64,000 nucleotides of DNA from Symbiodinium natans (GCA_905221605.1 CAJNDS010001935.1:636985-700984), one strand, 5' to 3'; shown: positions 22,898-34,429, numbered from the stretch's first letter. Translations and numbers: made by a program. The notes: generated from the letters alone by a model not told the origin.

Positions 22898-23090
22898 AAA
22901 CCCTAAACCCTAAACCCTAAACCCTAAACCCTAAACCCTAAACCCTAAACCCTAAACCCTAAACCCTAAACCCTAAACCCTAAACCCTAAACCCTAAACC
23001 CTGAACCCTGAACCCTGAACCCTGAACCCTGAACCCTGAACCCTGAACCCTGAACCCTACATCCTAAACCCTGAACCCTACAACCTAAAC
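22898..23090. repeat. CCCTAAA array passing into a CCCTGAA block
   Basis: About 15 CCCTAAA units are followed by eight CCCTGAA units, then degenerate ones. The variant block is uniform, pointing to local unit amplification. Confidence 0.95.
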
Positions 23091-23936
23091 CCTGATCAAT
23101 CAGCTCCTGAGCCCAGGCAGGTCGGCACCGAAGCGCCGGAGCCAAGCCCCCACAGATCGGCGCCTCGGCCCCCCCCTAATCTCCGGATTGGGCGTCTAGG
23201 CTTTAGGGTTTAGGGTTTAGGGTTTAGGCTGTGTGTTCCCAGGTCAGGTCTCCCTCGGTTTTGAGGGATTAGGAGGGCTTGGGAGGGTATAGGAGGGTTT
23301 TGGAGAGGAGGGTGTGGGAGGTAAAGGGTTTAGGAGGGTTTTTAGGGGCTTTGTAGAAGGTTTAGGTTAGATTTGAACCTGATTTGGGGGGTTGGAATGG
23401 TTTGAGGGTCGAGGCTTTAGGTTTTCTTCAGCTTTTGTTTTGGCTTTGACGGTTCAGATATCTTTTTCTTTGGGGGGGGTTTTCATGGTTTTGAAGGTTT
23501 CTTGACGTTGTTTTTGCTGGCGGGGGAACTTGAGGGCTTGTAGGGTTTATGGGGTTTTGTGTGTTGGATTATGGAGCCCTAAATCGTTGCTTCGGTGTTC
23601 CTTTAACAGGAAGGGATACCTGAGAACTCAAAAAGCAACAAACAACCAGACCCTCAATCCTGTACCCTGAACCCTAAACCGAAACCCTACTGTAAACCCT
23701 AACCCCTAAACCCTAAACCCTAAACCCTAAACCCTAAACCCTAAACCCTAAACCCTAAACCCTAAACCCTAAACCCTGTCAACCAGTTCACGCCCCCTAT
23801 TTGAGGTGGTGGACATGGCAGGGGCCTCGAAGGGCTCTGAGAGCCAAGGGCCCTGGGCTTTGTCAAGGGTTTAGGGTTTAAGGTTTAGGGGTTATGGTTT
23901 AGGGGTTAGGGGTTGGGGGGGTTTGGGAGGGTTTAG

Positions 23937-24031
23937 TTGGGATATTCCCCCGTATACTAACAGTCCTTAATGGGGACTAAGGGTACTATAATCCCTATTC
24001 AGGGCTGTTTGTATGAGGGGGAGCATCCCAA
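23937..24031. mobile_element. Small inverted-repeat element, family C (better copy)
   Basis: TTGGGATATTCCCCC and GGGGGAGCATCCCAA form the ends of a 95-bp element with ACAGTCCTTA and TACTATAATCCCTAT inside. The same blocks occur at 1634-1737. Confidence 0.7.
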
Positions 24032-24368
24032 GTCTAGGGTCTAGAGGGTTTGGGATTTAGGGTTTAGAGAGCTGGGGGTTTAAGAGGGTTTGGGCGTTGG
24101 GTTTCGAAGGTCTAGGGTGAGGGGGGGGGGAGGTGAGAAAGGATCTATCGCTCCTCCACCTTGCGTGGAGGCCCTAAGCCCTAAACACACTAGGGCCCTT
24201 CAGGGCCCTCCTACTGACACCGCCCCTGAACCCCAACCCTCAAAACCCAAAAGCCCCAATGGCCCTGAACCCTCAAGCCAACAAGTTGCCAAGAAGTATC
24301 TCCCGCCCCCCGTTTCGGGTTTAGGGTTTAGGGTTTAGGGCTCGAAACCCTAAACCCTAAACCGCAAG

Positions 24369-25542
24369 GAGCAGTTCTTCAAGAGGCAGGGAACTGGGGA
24401 TGCTTCCATGGGTTCGAGTGGCAAGATCCAGATCCCCGAGCATTTGTCATCCCCATCCCAAACAGTCCTTGACACGAATCTCCCCGACCTTGCATATGGT
24501 CAGTTCTCTGAGTGCTGGTCTCTTTCTGGGTAGCATTTATAGGGTCCAAAACGGGCCCATCACTTAACCTCGCAGCATGTGTGCTGCTTTTCACAACTTG
24601 CGCTGAAGCAGCTCATTTGCCGTCTCCACCACTTTCACCACCTCACCTCGCAACAAAACGTCAATATGTGCAAAGGGAGTGAGGTTCCCCTTCCTCTTGG
24701 GTTCCTCAATGCTCTCGGCGTTTCAGGCACCCTTTGTTGAGCATTCATTCCTTAATCTTGAACTTAACCGCTCAAAACCCTCAAAGCCCCAAACCCCTAA
24801 ATCCCTCAAAGCCCTCATCTGCAAGCCCAAGAGCCCAAAGGGCCCTAAAAACCCAAAAGCCCCGAACCAAGCCCCTTCCAAGCCCTCAGCCCGGCAGGTA
24901 CTACGGGGAGCCGGCGCAGGCCCCTCACAGCAGCAAGTTCAAGCCTGACCCAAAGGCCGGAGGGGTGCTTGGGGATGCTTTGGGGCTTGGCGTGTTTGCG
25001 GGTTTCCAGGGTTCTAGGGTTGAAAGTCGAACCGAAGGCAAAGAACAACAGCTTAGCTGGTGGGAACCGCGAAAGCAGGGTAGGAAAGCCCCCAGTTTTT
25101 GTTGGGGGCGTGTTGCAGGCCTCAAGATGTGCCACCTTATATTGGCCTCTTACAGGGACCCTTGGAGCAATGGCAGTGCCGACCTACTTGGAGGTTCGTG
25201 GGAGGTTGGTACCTAGAAGTAGGGTTAGAAGTATGGTAACTCTCAGCTCTGGATCGCTCCTGGCAGGCCTGGTATCAGCATACTCTTGCCAGGCGCTCAG
25301 ACTTTGCTTCGCAGCTGGTGCTGCTTGCTGCTGCTGCTGCTGCTGTGAAATCCTGAACCTCCCCCGCCCTAGATCCCTATAACCTCCTAAGCCCCAACAC
25401 CGCGCATTTAATTTTGCCACAGGGGGTGGACGCGTTTCGGGCTTTCGGCACACTTCAGGTCGTCAAGGTGCCGGACAACGACTCCAAGAAGAAGGCCCTC
25501 TCAATTAACCCGGAAGCCCGAAGCTTCGAGGGCTCTAAGTAG
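24369..25542 (+). CDS. Unrecognised multi-exon gene (3' part)
   Basis: Three exons join in phase: 24898-24959 (YYGEPAQAPHSSKFKPDP..), 25247-25344 (LDRSWQAWYQHTLARRSDF.., ending in six Ala from a (GCT)n run) and 25423-25542 (GVDAFRAFGTLQVVKVPDND.., TAG at 25540-25542). The first junction has a GA donor, the second GT. An upstream frame, 24369 to about 24498 (EQFFKRQGTGDASMGSSG..), with a GTCAGT donor, probably belongs to the same gene, though its phase does not meet the next exon directly. Hydrophilic; no known domain recognised. The stop lies 435 nt before the first PCP start codon. Confidence 0.55.
25187..25244. mobile_element. Family A element, left half only
   Basis: CTTGGAGGTTCGTGGGAGGT..TAGAAGTAGGGTTAGAAGTATGGTAACT matches the left half of the copy at 54224. 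No right arm is present. It lies in an intron of the preceding gene. Confidence 0.55.
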
Positions 25543-25977
25543 GGCTTAGTAGGGCCTTAGGGTATTCTGAGGGTTCTGCGGTCCTTGAGCTCCGAAGCCC
25601 TCAACCGCAGCAAGTGCGGGGTTCTAGCCTCCGAGCCAGCGCCAAACTGGGGGGCAAACCAATGGTCTGGGGTTCTAGGGGGGCCCAGTGGCTTTGAGGA
25701 TTTCGGGTTCGCATCCGGTCCAGAGTCAATGAGCTCATGCGTCATGCCATGTCATGTGAGGCTTTTTTGTATTTCTCATGAAGCATGGCGCATGCCGGCA
25801 TGCACGGAGATGCCAAAGCTAAGCAAACAGGCTTCGAGGAGAGGCTTCAATACTCATGAGCCCAAGAGCCTGCCTGCTCGTAATAGCATGTGTTCGAGGA
25901 ATCTGCTTTTTGCCGGAGTTTTTGGGCTCCACCTGGCTGTTGCACGCAGCAAAGTACTCCGTACTTCCCTTGGAGTC

Positions 25978-27363
25978 ATGGCACGCTCATCGTGGAAAGT
26001 CTTGAGCGTGGTTGCTGCGCTGGTCGCGTTGTACAACTTTTGCAACAGCTTGAGTTTTGTGCCCGGGCCCTTGAGAAAGCAGCTGCCGGTGGCCGCCGCG
26101 TCTGCAGCCGGCATGATGATGGCTCCAGCTGCTTTCGCTGACGAGATTGGTGACGCCGCGAAGAAGCTTGGTGATGCTTCCTATGACTTCGCGAAGGAAG
26201 TGGACTGGAACAACGGCATCTTCTTGCAAGCTCCTGGCAAGTTCCAACCTCTCCAAGCCCTGAAGGCGATTGACAAGATGATTGATATGGGAGCAGCCGC
26301 CGACCCCAAGCTCTTGAAGGCAGCGGCGGAGGCCCATCACAAGGCCATCGGAAGCATCTCGGGCCCCAACGGTGTGACTTCTCGAGCGGATTGGGATGCG
26401 GTGAACGCAGCTCTGGGCCGCGTTGTGGCGTCCGTCCCCAAGGCAAAGGTCATGGACGTCTACAATGCCGTGAAGGACATCACTGACCCCGCCGTGCCCC
26501 CCTACATGAAGTCTTTGGTCAATGGCGCAGATGCCGAGAAGGCATACAAGGGCTTCTTGGAGTTCAAGGACGTGGTGGAAAAGAGCATTGGAGTTGATTC
26601 AGATCTATGTTTGACTTTCTCAGATTTCCCAAGTCGTTCTGCATCTGCGTCGCGCGTTGTCCTAACATATTTCAACTGAATTCCTCAAACAAATCCAAGG
26701 AACCAAGTGACTGCGGTTGGTGCTCCTGCCACTGTGCCCACTGGTGACAAGATTGGTGCGGCAGCGAAAGCCCTTTCGGATGCATCTTACCCTTTCTTGA
26801 AAGAGGTGCAGAATTGCAAAGAAGAAAAGTTGGGGTCGATGGCCCGTGCTATTGTCTCTTTGTAATTGCCGGAGATAAACTTGATTTAGTCCCCCATGCC
26901 ATATCCAGTTCCCAAGGTGCAATGGTTTTCCTTTGACCGAGCCTTCTCTTGTTTGTGTGCGAACCGTCAGGTGGACTGGCTGTCCGATGTTTACCTGAAG
27001 CCGCTGCCAGGCACCACCGCCCCGAAGGTGATGACCGCCATTGACAAGATGATCGTCATGGGCAGCCAGATGGACGGAAACCTGTTGAAGGCTGCCGCCG
27101 AGGCGCACCACAAGGCCATTGGCAGCGTCGATGCCAAGGGAGTGACGTCTGCTGCGGATTACGAAGCAGTGAACGCAGCAATCGGGCGCATTGTCGCATC
27201 AGTGCCAAAGGCAACCGTGATGGATGTGTACAACTCCATGGCTACAATTGTGGATGGATCCATTCCCAACAACATGTTCTCCAAGGTGAATCCTCTTGAT
27301 GCAGCTGCCGCTGCAAAGGGCTTCTACACCTTCAAGGATGTGGTGGCAGCGTCGCAGAGGTGA
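25978..27363 (+). CDS. pcp: Peridinin-chlorophyll a-binding protein, copy 1
   Basis: Exons 25978-26582, 26700-26805 and 26971-27363 give 367 residues. PCP is the water-soluble light-harvesting protein of the thylakoid lumen; each of its two homologous alpha-helical half-domains binds peridinins around a chlorophyll a. Residues 1-26 are a hydrophobic ER signal. FVPG at 27-30 begins the transit peptide, as in other dinoflagellate presequences. A second hydrophobic segment ends AFA|DE at 54/55, giving a 313-residue mature protein. The half-domain repeats (AIDKMI.MG..; KAAAEAHHKAIGS) occur once in exon 1 and once in exon 3. Intron 1 (117 nt) is best read as GA-AG, intron 2 (165 nt) as GT-AG. The ATG was chosen because copy 3 lacks an open frame upstream of it. 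Its 5' flank differs from the other copies. Confidence 0.95.
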
Positions 27364-27419
27364 TGAGAGTTTTTGGGCGCTGTGGCGTCGAATGGTCGGA
27401 CCCCTTTAGGGCCACATTT

Positions 27420-27445
27420 AAAAGTAATTGTTCCAAATTACTTTT
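27420..27445 (+). promoter_or_regulatory. Conserved 3' hairpin after PCP copy 1
   Basis: AAAAGTAATT-GTTCCA-AATTACTTTT, a perfect 10-bp stem with a 6-nt loop, 57 nt after the stop. Possible 3'-end processing or stability element. Confidence 0.6.
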
Positions 27446-27660
27446 TTAACTGTACAGCGCAGAAGAAAAGCGGAGTCGTTGGCGATTGACGACAAAGTTG
27501 CGCCTTGAAGCAGTGTTATATGGGCTTGAGATTGGCAGGCGCGACGTTCAGAGAATATTCTTGCTTTAGTAGCATTGTTGGAAAGTGCTTCCTTGCCGGA
27601 GTTTTTGGGCTCCACCTGGCTGTTGCACGCAGCAAAGTACTCCGTACTTCCCTTGGAGTC

Positions 27661-29064
27661 ATGGCACGCTCATCGTGGAAAGTCTTGAGCGTGGTTGCTG
27701 CGCTGGTCGCGTTGTACAACTTTTGCAACAGCTTGAGTTTTGTGCCCGGGCCCTTGAGAAAGCAGCTGCCGGTGGCCGCCGCGTCTGCAGCCGGCATGAT
27801 GATGGCTCCAGCTGCTTTCGCTGACGAGATTGGTGACGCCGCGAAGAAGCTTGGTGATGCTTCCTATGACTTCGCGAAGGAAGTGGACTGGAACAACGGC
27901 ATCTTCTTGCAAGCTCCTGGCAAGTTCCAACCTCTCCAAGCCCTGAAGGCGATTGACAAGATGATTGATATGGGAGCAGCCGCCGACCCCAAGCTCTTGA
28001 AGGCAGCGGCGGAGGCCCATCACAAGGCCATCGGAAGCATCTCGGGCCCCAACGGTGTGACTTCTCGAGCGGATTGGGATGCGGTGAACGCAGCTCTGGG
28101 CCGCGTTGTGGCGTCCGTCCCCAAGGCAAAGGTCATGGACGTCTACAATGCCGTGAAGGACATCACTGACCCCGCCGTGCCCCCCTACATGAAGTCTTTG
28201 GTCAATGGCGCAGATGCCGAGAAGGCATACAAGGGCTTCTTGGAGTTCAAGGACGTGGTGGAAAAGAGCATTGGAGTTGATTCAGATCTATGTTTGACTT
28301 TCTCAGAATTCCCAAGTCGTTCTGCATCTGCGTCGCGCGTTGTCCTAACATATTTCAACTGAATTCCTCAAACAAATCCAAGGAACCAAGTGTCTGCGGT
28401 TGGTGCTCCTGCCACTGTGCCCACTGGTGACAAGATTGGTGCGGCGGCGAAAGCCCTCTCGGATGCATCTTACCCTTTCTTGAAAGAGGTGCAGAATTGC
28501 AAAGAAGAAAAGTTGGGGTCGATGGCCCGTGCTATTGTCTCTTTGTAATTGCCGGAGATAAATGAGAAACTTGATTTAGTCCCCCATGCCATATCCAGTT
28601 CCCAAGGGCTGCAATGGTTTTCCTTTCCTTTGACCAACCCTTCTCTACTTTGTTTGTGTGCGAACCGTCAGGTGGACTGGCTGTCCGATGTTTACCTGAA
28701 GCCGCTGCCAGGCACCACCGCCCCGAAGGTGATGACCGCCATTGACAAGATGATCGTCATGGGCAGCCAGATGGACGGAAACCTGTTGAAGGCTGCCGCC
28801 GAAGCGCACCACAAGGCCATTGGCAGCGTCGATGCCAAGGGAGTGACGTCTGCTGCGGATTACGAAGCCGTGAACGCAGCAATCGGGCGCATTGTCGCAT
28901 CAGTGCCAAAGGCAACCGTGATGGATGTGTACAACTCCATGGCCACAATTGTGGATGGATCCATTCCCAACAACATGTTCTCCAAGGTGAATCCTCTTGA
29001 TGCAGCTGCCGCTGCAAAGGGCTTCTACACCTTCAAGGATGTGGTGGCAGCGTCGCAGAGGTGA
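27661..29064 (+). CDS. pcp: Peridinin-chlorophyll a-binding protein, copy 2
   Basis: Exons 27661-28265, 28383-28488 and 28672-29064, 367 residues. Exon 1 appears identical to copy 1. The junction codon after exon 1 is followed by Val-Ser where copy 1 has Val-Thr. Intron 2 is 183 nt and carries small insertions (ATGAGAAA, extra TTTCCTT). An in-frame upstream extension (MKQCYMGLRLAG..) exists here and in copies 4 and 5 but is not conserved in copy 3, so it is treated as leader. Confidence 0.95.
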
Positions 29065-29120
29065 TGAGAGTTTTTGGGCGCTGTGGCGTCGAATGGTCGG
29101 ACCCCTTTAGGGCCACATTT

Positions 29121-29146
29121 AAAAGTAATTGTTCCAAATTACTTTT
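29121..29146 (+). promoter_or_regulatory. Conserved 3' hairpin after PCP copy 2
   Basis: Same 26-nt palindrome as after copy 1, at the same distance from the stop. Confidence 0.6.
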
Positions 29147-29356
29147 TTAACTGTACAGCGCAGAAGAAAAGTGGAGTCGTTGGCGATTGACGACAAAGTT
29201 GTGCCTTGAAGCAGTGTTATATGGGCTTGAGATTGGCAGGCGCGGCGTTTATTCTTGCTTTAGTAGCATTGTTCGAGGAAGTGCTTCTTTGCCGGAGTTT
29301 TTGGGCTCCACCTGGCTGTTGCACGCAGCAAAGTACTCCGTACTTCCCTTGGAGTC

Positions 29357-30754
29357 ATGGCACGCTCATCGTGGAAAGTCTTGAGCGTGGTTGCTGCGCT
29401 GGTCGCGTTGTACAACTTTTGCAACAGCTTGAGTTTTGTGCCCGGGCCCTTGAGAAAGCAGCTGCCGGTGGCCGCCGCGTCTGCAGCCGGCATGATGATG
29501 GCTCCAGCTGCTTTCGCTGACGAGATTGGTGACGCCGCGAAGAAGCTTGGTGATGCTTCCTATGACTTCGCGAAGGAAGTGGACTGGAACAACGGCATCT
29601 TCTTGCAAGCTCCTGGCAAGTTCCAACCTCTCCAAGCCCTGAAGGCGATTGACAAGATGATTGATATGGGAGCAGCCGCCGACCCCAAGCTCTTGAAGGC
29701 AGCGGCGGAGGCCCATCACAAGGCCATCGGAAGCATCTCGGGCCCCAACGGTGTGACTTCTCGAGCGGATTGGGATGCGGTGAACGCAGCTCTGGGCCGC
29801 GTTGTGGCGTCCGTCCCCAAGGCAAAGGTCATGGACGTCTACAATGCCGTGAAGGACATCACTGACCCCGCCGTGCCCCCCTACATGAAGTCTTTGGTCA
29901 ATGGCGCAGATGCCGAGAAGGCATACAAGGGCTTCTTGGAGTTCAAGGACGTGGTGGAAAAGAGCATTGGAGTTGATTCAGATCTATGTTTGACTTTCTC
30001 AGAATTCCCAAGTCGTTCTGCATCTGCGTCGCGCGTTGTCCTAACATATTTCAACTGAATTCCTCAAACAAATCCAAGGAACCAAGTGTCTGCGGTTGGT
30101 GCTCCTGCCACTGTGCCCACTGGTGACAAGATTGGTGCGGCGGCGAAAGCCCTCTCGGATGCATCTTACCCTTTCTTGAAAGAGGTGCAGAATTGCAAAG
30201 AAGAAAAGTTGGGGTCGATGGCCCGTGCTATTGTCTCTTTGTAATTGCCGGAGATAAATGAGAAACTTGATTTAGTCCCCCATGCCATATCCAGTTCCCA
30301 AGGGCTGCAATGGTTTTTCCTTTGACCGAGCCTTCTCTCTTGTTTGTGTGCGAACCGTCAGGTGGACTGGCTGTCCGATGTTTACCTGAAGCCGCTGCCA
30401 GGCACCACCGCCCCGAAGGTGATGACCGCCATTGACAAGATGATCGTCATGGGCAGCCAGATGGACGGAAACCTGTTGAAGGCTGCCGCCGAAGCGCACC
30501 ACAAGGCCATTGGCAGCGTCGATGCCAAGGGAGTGACGTCTGCTGCGGATTACGAAGCCGTGAACGCAGCAATCGGGCGCATTGTCGCATCAGTGCCAAA
30601 GGCAACCGTGATGGATGTGTACAACTCCATGGCCACAATTGTGGATGGATCCATTCCCAACAACATGTTCTCCAAGGTGAATCCTCTTGATGCAGCTGCC
30701 GCTGCAAAGGGCTTCTACACCTTCAAGGATGTGGTGGCAGCGTCGCAGAGGTGA
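29357..30754 (+). CDS. pcp: Peridinin-chlorophyll a-binding protein, copy 3
   Basis: Exons 29357-29961, 30079-30184 and 30362-30754, 367 residues, intron 2 of 177 nt. The leader between 29240 and 29290 differs from copies 2, 4 and 5 by indels that close the upstream frame, leaving the ATG at 29357 as the first possible in-frame start. This copy therefore fixes the start for the whole family. Confidence 0.95.
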
Positions 30755-30810
30755 TGAGAGTTTTTGGGCGCTGTGGCGTCGAATGGTCGGACCCCTTTAG
30801 GGCCACATTT

Positions 30811-30836
30811 AAAAGTAATTGTTCCAAATTACTTTT
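30811..30836 (+). promoter_or_regulatory. Conserved 3' hairpin after PCP copy 3
   Basis: Same 26-nt palindrome, unchanged. Confidence 0.6.
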
Positions 30837-31051
30837 TTAACTGTACAGCGCAGAAGAAAAGCGGAGTCGTTGGCGATTGACGACAAAGTTGCGCCTTGAA
30901 GCAGTGTTATATGGGCTTGAGATTGGCAGGCGCGACGTTCAGAGAATATTCTTGCTTTAGTAGCATTGTTGGAAAGTGCTTCCTTGCCGGAGTTTTTGGG
31001 CTCCACCTGGCTGTTGCACGCAGCAAAGTACTCCGTACTTCCCTTGGAGTC

Positions 31052-32450
31052 ATGGCACGCTCATCGTGGAAAGTCTTGAGCGTGGTTGCTGCGCTGGTCG
31101 CGTTGTACAACTTTTGCAACAGCTTGAGTTTTGTGCCCGGGCCCTTGAGAAAGCAGCTGCCGGTGGCCGCCGCGTCTGCAGCCGGCATGATGATGGCTCC
31201 AGCTGCTTTCGCTGACGAGATTGGTGACGCCGCGAAGAAGCTTGGTGATGCTTCCTATGACTTCGCGAAGGAAGTGGACTGGAACAACGGCATCTTCTTG
31301 CAAGCTCCTGGCAAGTTCCAACCTCTCCAAGCCCTGAAGGCGATTGACAAGATGATTGATATGGGAGCAGCCGCCGACCCCAAGCTCTTGAAGGCAGCGG
31401 CGGAGGCCCATCACAAGGCCATCGGAAGCATCTCGGGCCCCAACGGTGTGACTTCTCGAGCGGATTGGGATGCGGTGAACGCAGCTCTGGGCCGCGTTGT
31501 GGCGTCCGTCCCCAAGGCAAAGGTCATGGACGTCTACAATGCCGTGAAGGACATCACTGACCCCGCCGTGCCCCCCTACATGAAGTCTTTGGTCAATGGC
31601 GCAGATGCCGAGAAGGCATACAAGGGCTTCCTGGAGTTCAAGGACGTGGTGGAAAAGAGCATTGGAGTTGATTCAGATCTATGTTTGACGTTCTCAGAAT
31701 TCCCAAGTCGTTCTGCATCTGCGTCGCGCGTTGTCCTAGCATCTTTCAAGTGAATTCCTCAAACAAATCCAAGGAACCAAGTGTCTGCGGTTGGTGCTCC
31801 TGCCACTGTGCCCACTGGTGACAAGATTGGTGCGGCGGCGAAAGCCCTCTCGGATGCATCTTACCCTTTCTTGAAAGAGGTGCAGAATTGCAAAGAAGAA
31901 AAGTTGGGGTCGATGGCCTGTGCTATTGTGTCTTTGTAATTGCCGGAGATAAATGAGAAACTTGATTTAGTCCCCCATGCCATATCCAGTTCCCAAGGGC
32001 TGCAATGTTTTTCCTCTGACCGAGCCTTCTCTAGTTTGTTTGTGTGCGAACCGTCAGGTGGACTGGCTGTCCGATGTTTACCTGAAGCCGCTGCCCGGCA
32101 CCACCGCCCCGAAGGTGATGACCGCCATTGACAAGATGATCGTCATGGGCAGCCAGATGGACGGAAACCTGTTGAAGGCTGCCGCCGAAGCGCACCACAA
32201 GGCCATTGGCAGCGTCGATGCCAAGGGAGTGACGTCTGCTGCGGATTACGAAGCCGTGAACGCAGCAATCGGGCGCATTGTCGCATCAGTGCCAAAGGCA
32301 ACCGTGATGGATGTGTACAACTCCATGGCCACAATTGTGGATGGATCCATTCCCAACAACATGTTCTCCAAGGTGAATCCCCTTGATGCAGCTGCCGCTG
32401 CAAAGGGCTTCTACACCTTCAAGGATGTGGTGGCAGCGTCGCAGAGGTGA
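31052..32450 (+). CDS. pcp: Peridinin-chlorophyll a-binding protein, copy 4
   Basis: Exons 31052-31656, 31774-31879 and 32058-32450, 367 residues, intron 2 of 178 nt. Only scattered synonymous changes from copies 1-3 were noticed in the exons (for example TTC CTG for TTC TTG near the end of exon 1), with a few more in intron 1. Confidence 0.95.
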
Positions 32451-32506
32451 TGAGAGTTTTTGGGCGCTGTGGCGTCGAATGGTCGGACCCCTTTAGGGCC
32501 ACATTT

Positions 32507-32532
32507 AAAAGTAATTGTTCCAAATTACTTTT
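32507..32532 (+). promoter_or_regulatory. Conserved 3' hairpin after PCP copy 4
   Basis: Same 26-nt palindrome, unchanged. Confidence 0.6.
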
Positions 32533-32747
32533 TTAACTGTACAGCGCAGAAGAAAAGCGGAGTCGTTGGCGATTGACGACAAAGTTGCGCCTTGAAGAAG
32601 TGTTATATGGGCTTGAGATTGGCAGGCGCGGCGTTCAGAGCATATTCTTGCTTTAGTAGCATTGTTGGAAAGTGCTTCCTTGCCGGAGTTTTTGGGCTCC
32701 ACCTGGCTGTTGCACGCAGCAAAGTACTCCGTACTTCCCTTGGAGTC

Positions 32748-34144
32748 ATGGCACGCTCATCGTGGAAAGTCTTGAGCGTGGTTGCTGCGCTGGTCGCGTT
32801 GTACAACTTTTGCAACAGCTTGAGTTTTGTGCCCGGGCCCTTGAGAAAGCAGCTGCCGGTGGCCGCCGCGTCTGCAGCCGGCATGATGATGGCTCCAGCT
32901 GCTTTCGCTGACGAGATTGGTGACGCCGCGAAGAAGCTTGGTGATGCTTCCTATGACTTCGCGAAGGAAGTGGACTGGAACAACGGCATCTTCTTGCAAG
33001 CTCCTGGCAAGTTCCAACCTCTCCAAGCCCTGAAGGCGATTGACAAGATGATTGATATGGGAGCAGCCGCCGACCCCAAGCTCTTGAAGGCAGCGGCGGA
33101 GGCCCATCACAAGGCCATCGGAAGCATCTCGGGCCCCAACGGTGTGACTTCTCGAGCGGATTGGGATGCGGTGAACGCAGCTCTGGGCCGCGTTGTGGCG
33201 TCCGTCCCCAAGGCAAAGGTCATGGACGTCTACAATGCCGTGAAGGACATCACTGACCCCGCCGTGCCCGCCTACATGAAGTCTTTGGTCAATGGCGCAG
33301 ATGCCGAGAAGGCATACAAGGGCTTCCTGGAGTTCAAGGACGTGGTGGAAAAGAGCATTGCAGTTGATTCAGATCTATGTTTGTCTTTCTCAGAATTCCC
33401 AAGTCGTTCTGCATCTGCGTCGCGCGTTGTCCTAGCATCTTAAACTGAATTCCTCAAACAAATCCAAGGAACCAAGTGTCTGCGGTTGGTGCTCCTGCCA
33501 CTGTGCCCACTGGTGACAAGATTGGTGCGGCGGCGAAAGCCCTCTCGGATGCATCTTACCCTTTCTTGAAAGAGGTGCAGGATTGCAAAAAAGAAAAGTT
33601 GGGGTCGATGGCCTGTGCTATTGTGTCTTTGTCTTTGCTGGAGATAAATGAGAAACTTGATTTAGTCCCCCATGCCATATCCAGTTCTTAAGGGTTTGCA
33701 ATGGTTTCCTTTGACCGAGCCTTCTCTAGCTTGTTTGTGTGCGAACTGTCAGGTGGACTGGCTGTCCGATGTTTACCTGAAGCCGCTGCCAGGCACCACC
33801 GCCCCGAAGGTGATGACGCCATTGACAAGATGATCGTCATGGGCAGCCAGATGGACGGAAACCTGTTGAAGGCTGCCGCCGAAGCGCACCACAAGGCCAT
33901 TGGCAGCGTCGATGCTAAGGGAGTGACGTCTGCTGCGGATTACGAAGCAGTGAACGCAGCAATCGGGCGCATTGTCGCATCAGTGCCAAAGGCAACCGTG
34001 ATGGATGTGTACAACTCCATGGCCACAATTGTGGATGGATCCATTCCCAACAACATGTTCTCCAAGGTGAATCCTCTTGATGCAGCTGCCGCTGCAAAGG
34101 GCTTCTACACCTTCAAGGATGTGGTGGCAGCGTCGCAGAGGTGA
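32748..34144 (+). pseudogene. pcp: Peridinin-chlorophyll a-binding protein, copy 5, frameshifted
   Basis: Exons 32748-33352, 33469-33574 and 33753-34144. Exon 3 reads GTGATGACGCCATT where the other four copies read GTGATGACCGCCATT; the lost C (near 33817) makes the exon 392 rather than 393 nt and brings TGA into frame at 33831-33833. The product would be about 263 residues, lacking most of the second half-domain and its pigment pocket. Exon 1 also changes a Pro codon to Ala (..DPAVPAYMKS). Intron 1 is 1 nt shorter. A single-base assembly error cannot be excluded, but this is the edge copy and the most diverged. Confidence 0.8.
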
Positions 34145-34200
34145 TGAGAGTTTTTGGGCGCTATGGCGTCGAATGGTCGGACCCCTTTAGGGCCACATTT

Positions 34201-34226
34201 AAAAGTAATTGTTCCAAATTACTTTT
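34201..34226 (+). promoter_or_regulatory. Conserved 3' hairpin after PCP copy 5
   Basis: Same 26-nt palindrome, unchanged although the gene is frameshifted. The sequence 15 nt downstream has a small deletion. Confidence 0.6.
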
Positions 34227-34429
34227 TTAACTGTACAGAAGAAAAGTGGAGTCGTTGGCGATTGACGACAAAGTTGTGCCTTGAAGCAGTGTTATATGGG
34301 CTTGAGATTGGCGGGCGCAGCGTTCGGAGCTTTTTCTTGCTTTGGCTTAGCGAAGGAAGGACGGTGGCAGATGCCAATGGTTTTTTTCTCTGTGTGAGTA
34401 ACTTGCGGAGATCCCAAGACAAAGCAAAA

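Larger units (their letters stand above)
21900..24368. other. Telomere-like arrays, no assigned gene
   Basis: Arrays: CCCTAAA at 22108-22178; TTTAGGG at 22728-22800; CCCTAAA then CCCTGAA at 22898-23090; CCCTAAA at 23700-23778. Short exon-like frames follow AG sites at 22183-22238 (NVPPHFGSADLAGMW..), 22652-22720 (MAMSLKNSPDFNRPV..) and about 23790-23860 (SRPLFEVVDMAGASKG..). They could be exons of the gene ending at 25542, but no phase chain was found. Confidence 0.5.
25916..34330 (+). repeat. Tandem array of five PCP gene units
   Basis: Start codons at 25978, 27661, 29357, 31052 and 32748 give unit lengths of 1683, 1696, 1695 and 1696. Exons are almost identical between units. Differences concentrate in the second intron, the spacer and the end of the first intron. 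The unit spans about 60 nt of leader, three exons, two introns and a spacer of about 300 nt. Multi-copy PCP arrays are known from Symbiodinium and give concerted evolution and high dosage. Confidence 0.95.

Noticed and set aside
25585-25977. N-terminal extension of PCP copy 1 to 25585, and MKQCYMG.. extensions of copies 2, 4 and 5
   Set aside because: The upstream sequence differs between copies and is out of frame in copy 3, whereas the hydrophobic signal starting at MARSS is conserved.
25976-33216. 156- and 117-codon minus-strand ORFs present in all five PCP units
   Set aside because: They are antisense shadows of PCP exon 1. Their conservation follows from the gene on the other strand.
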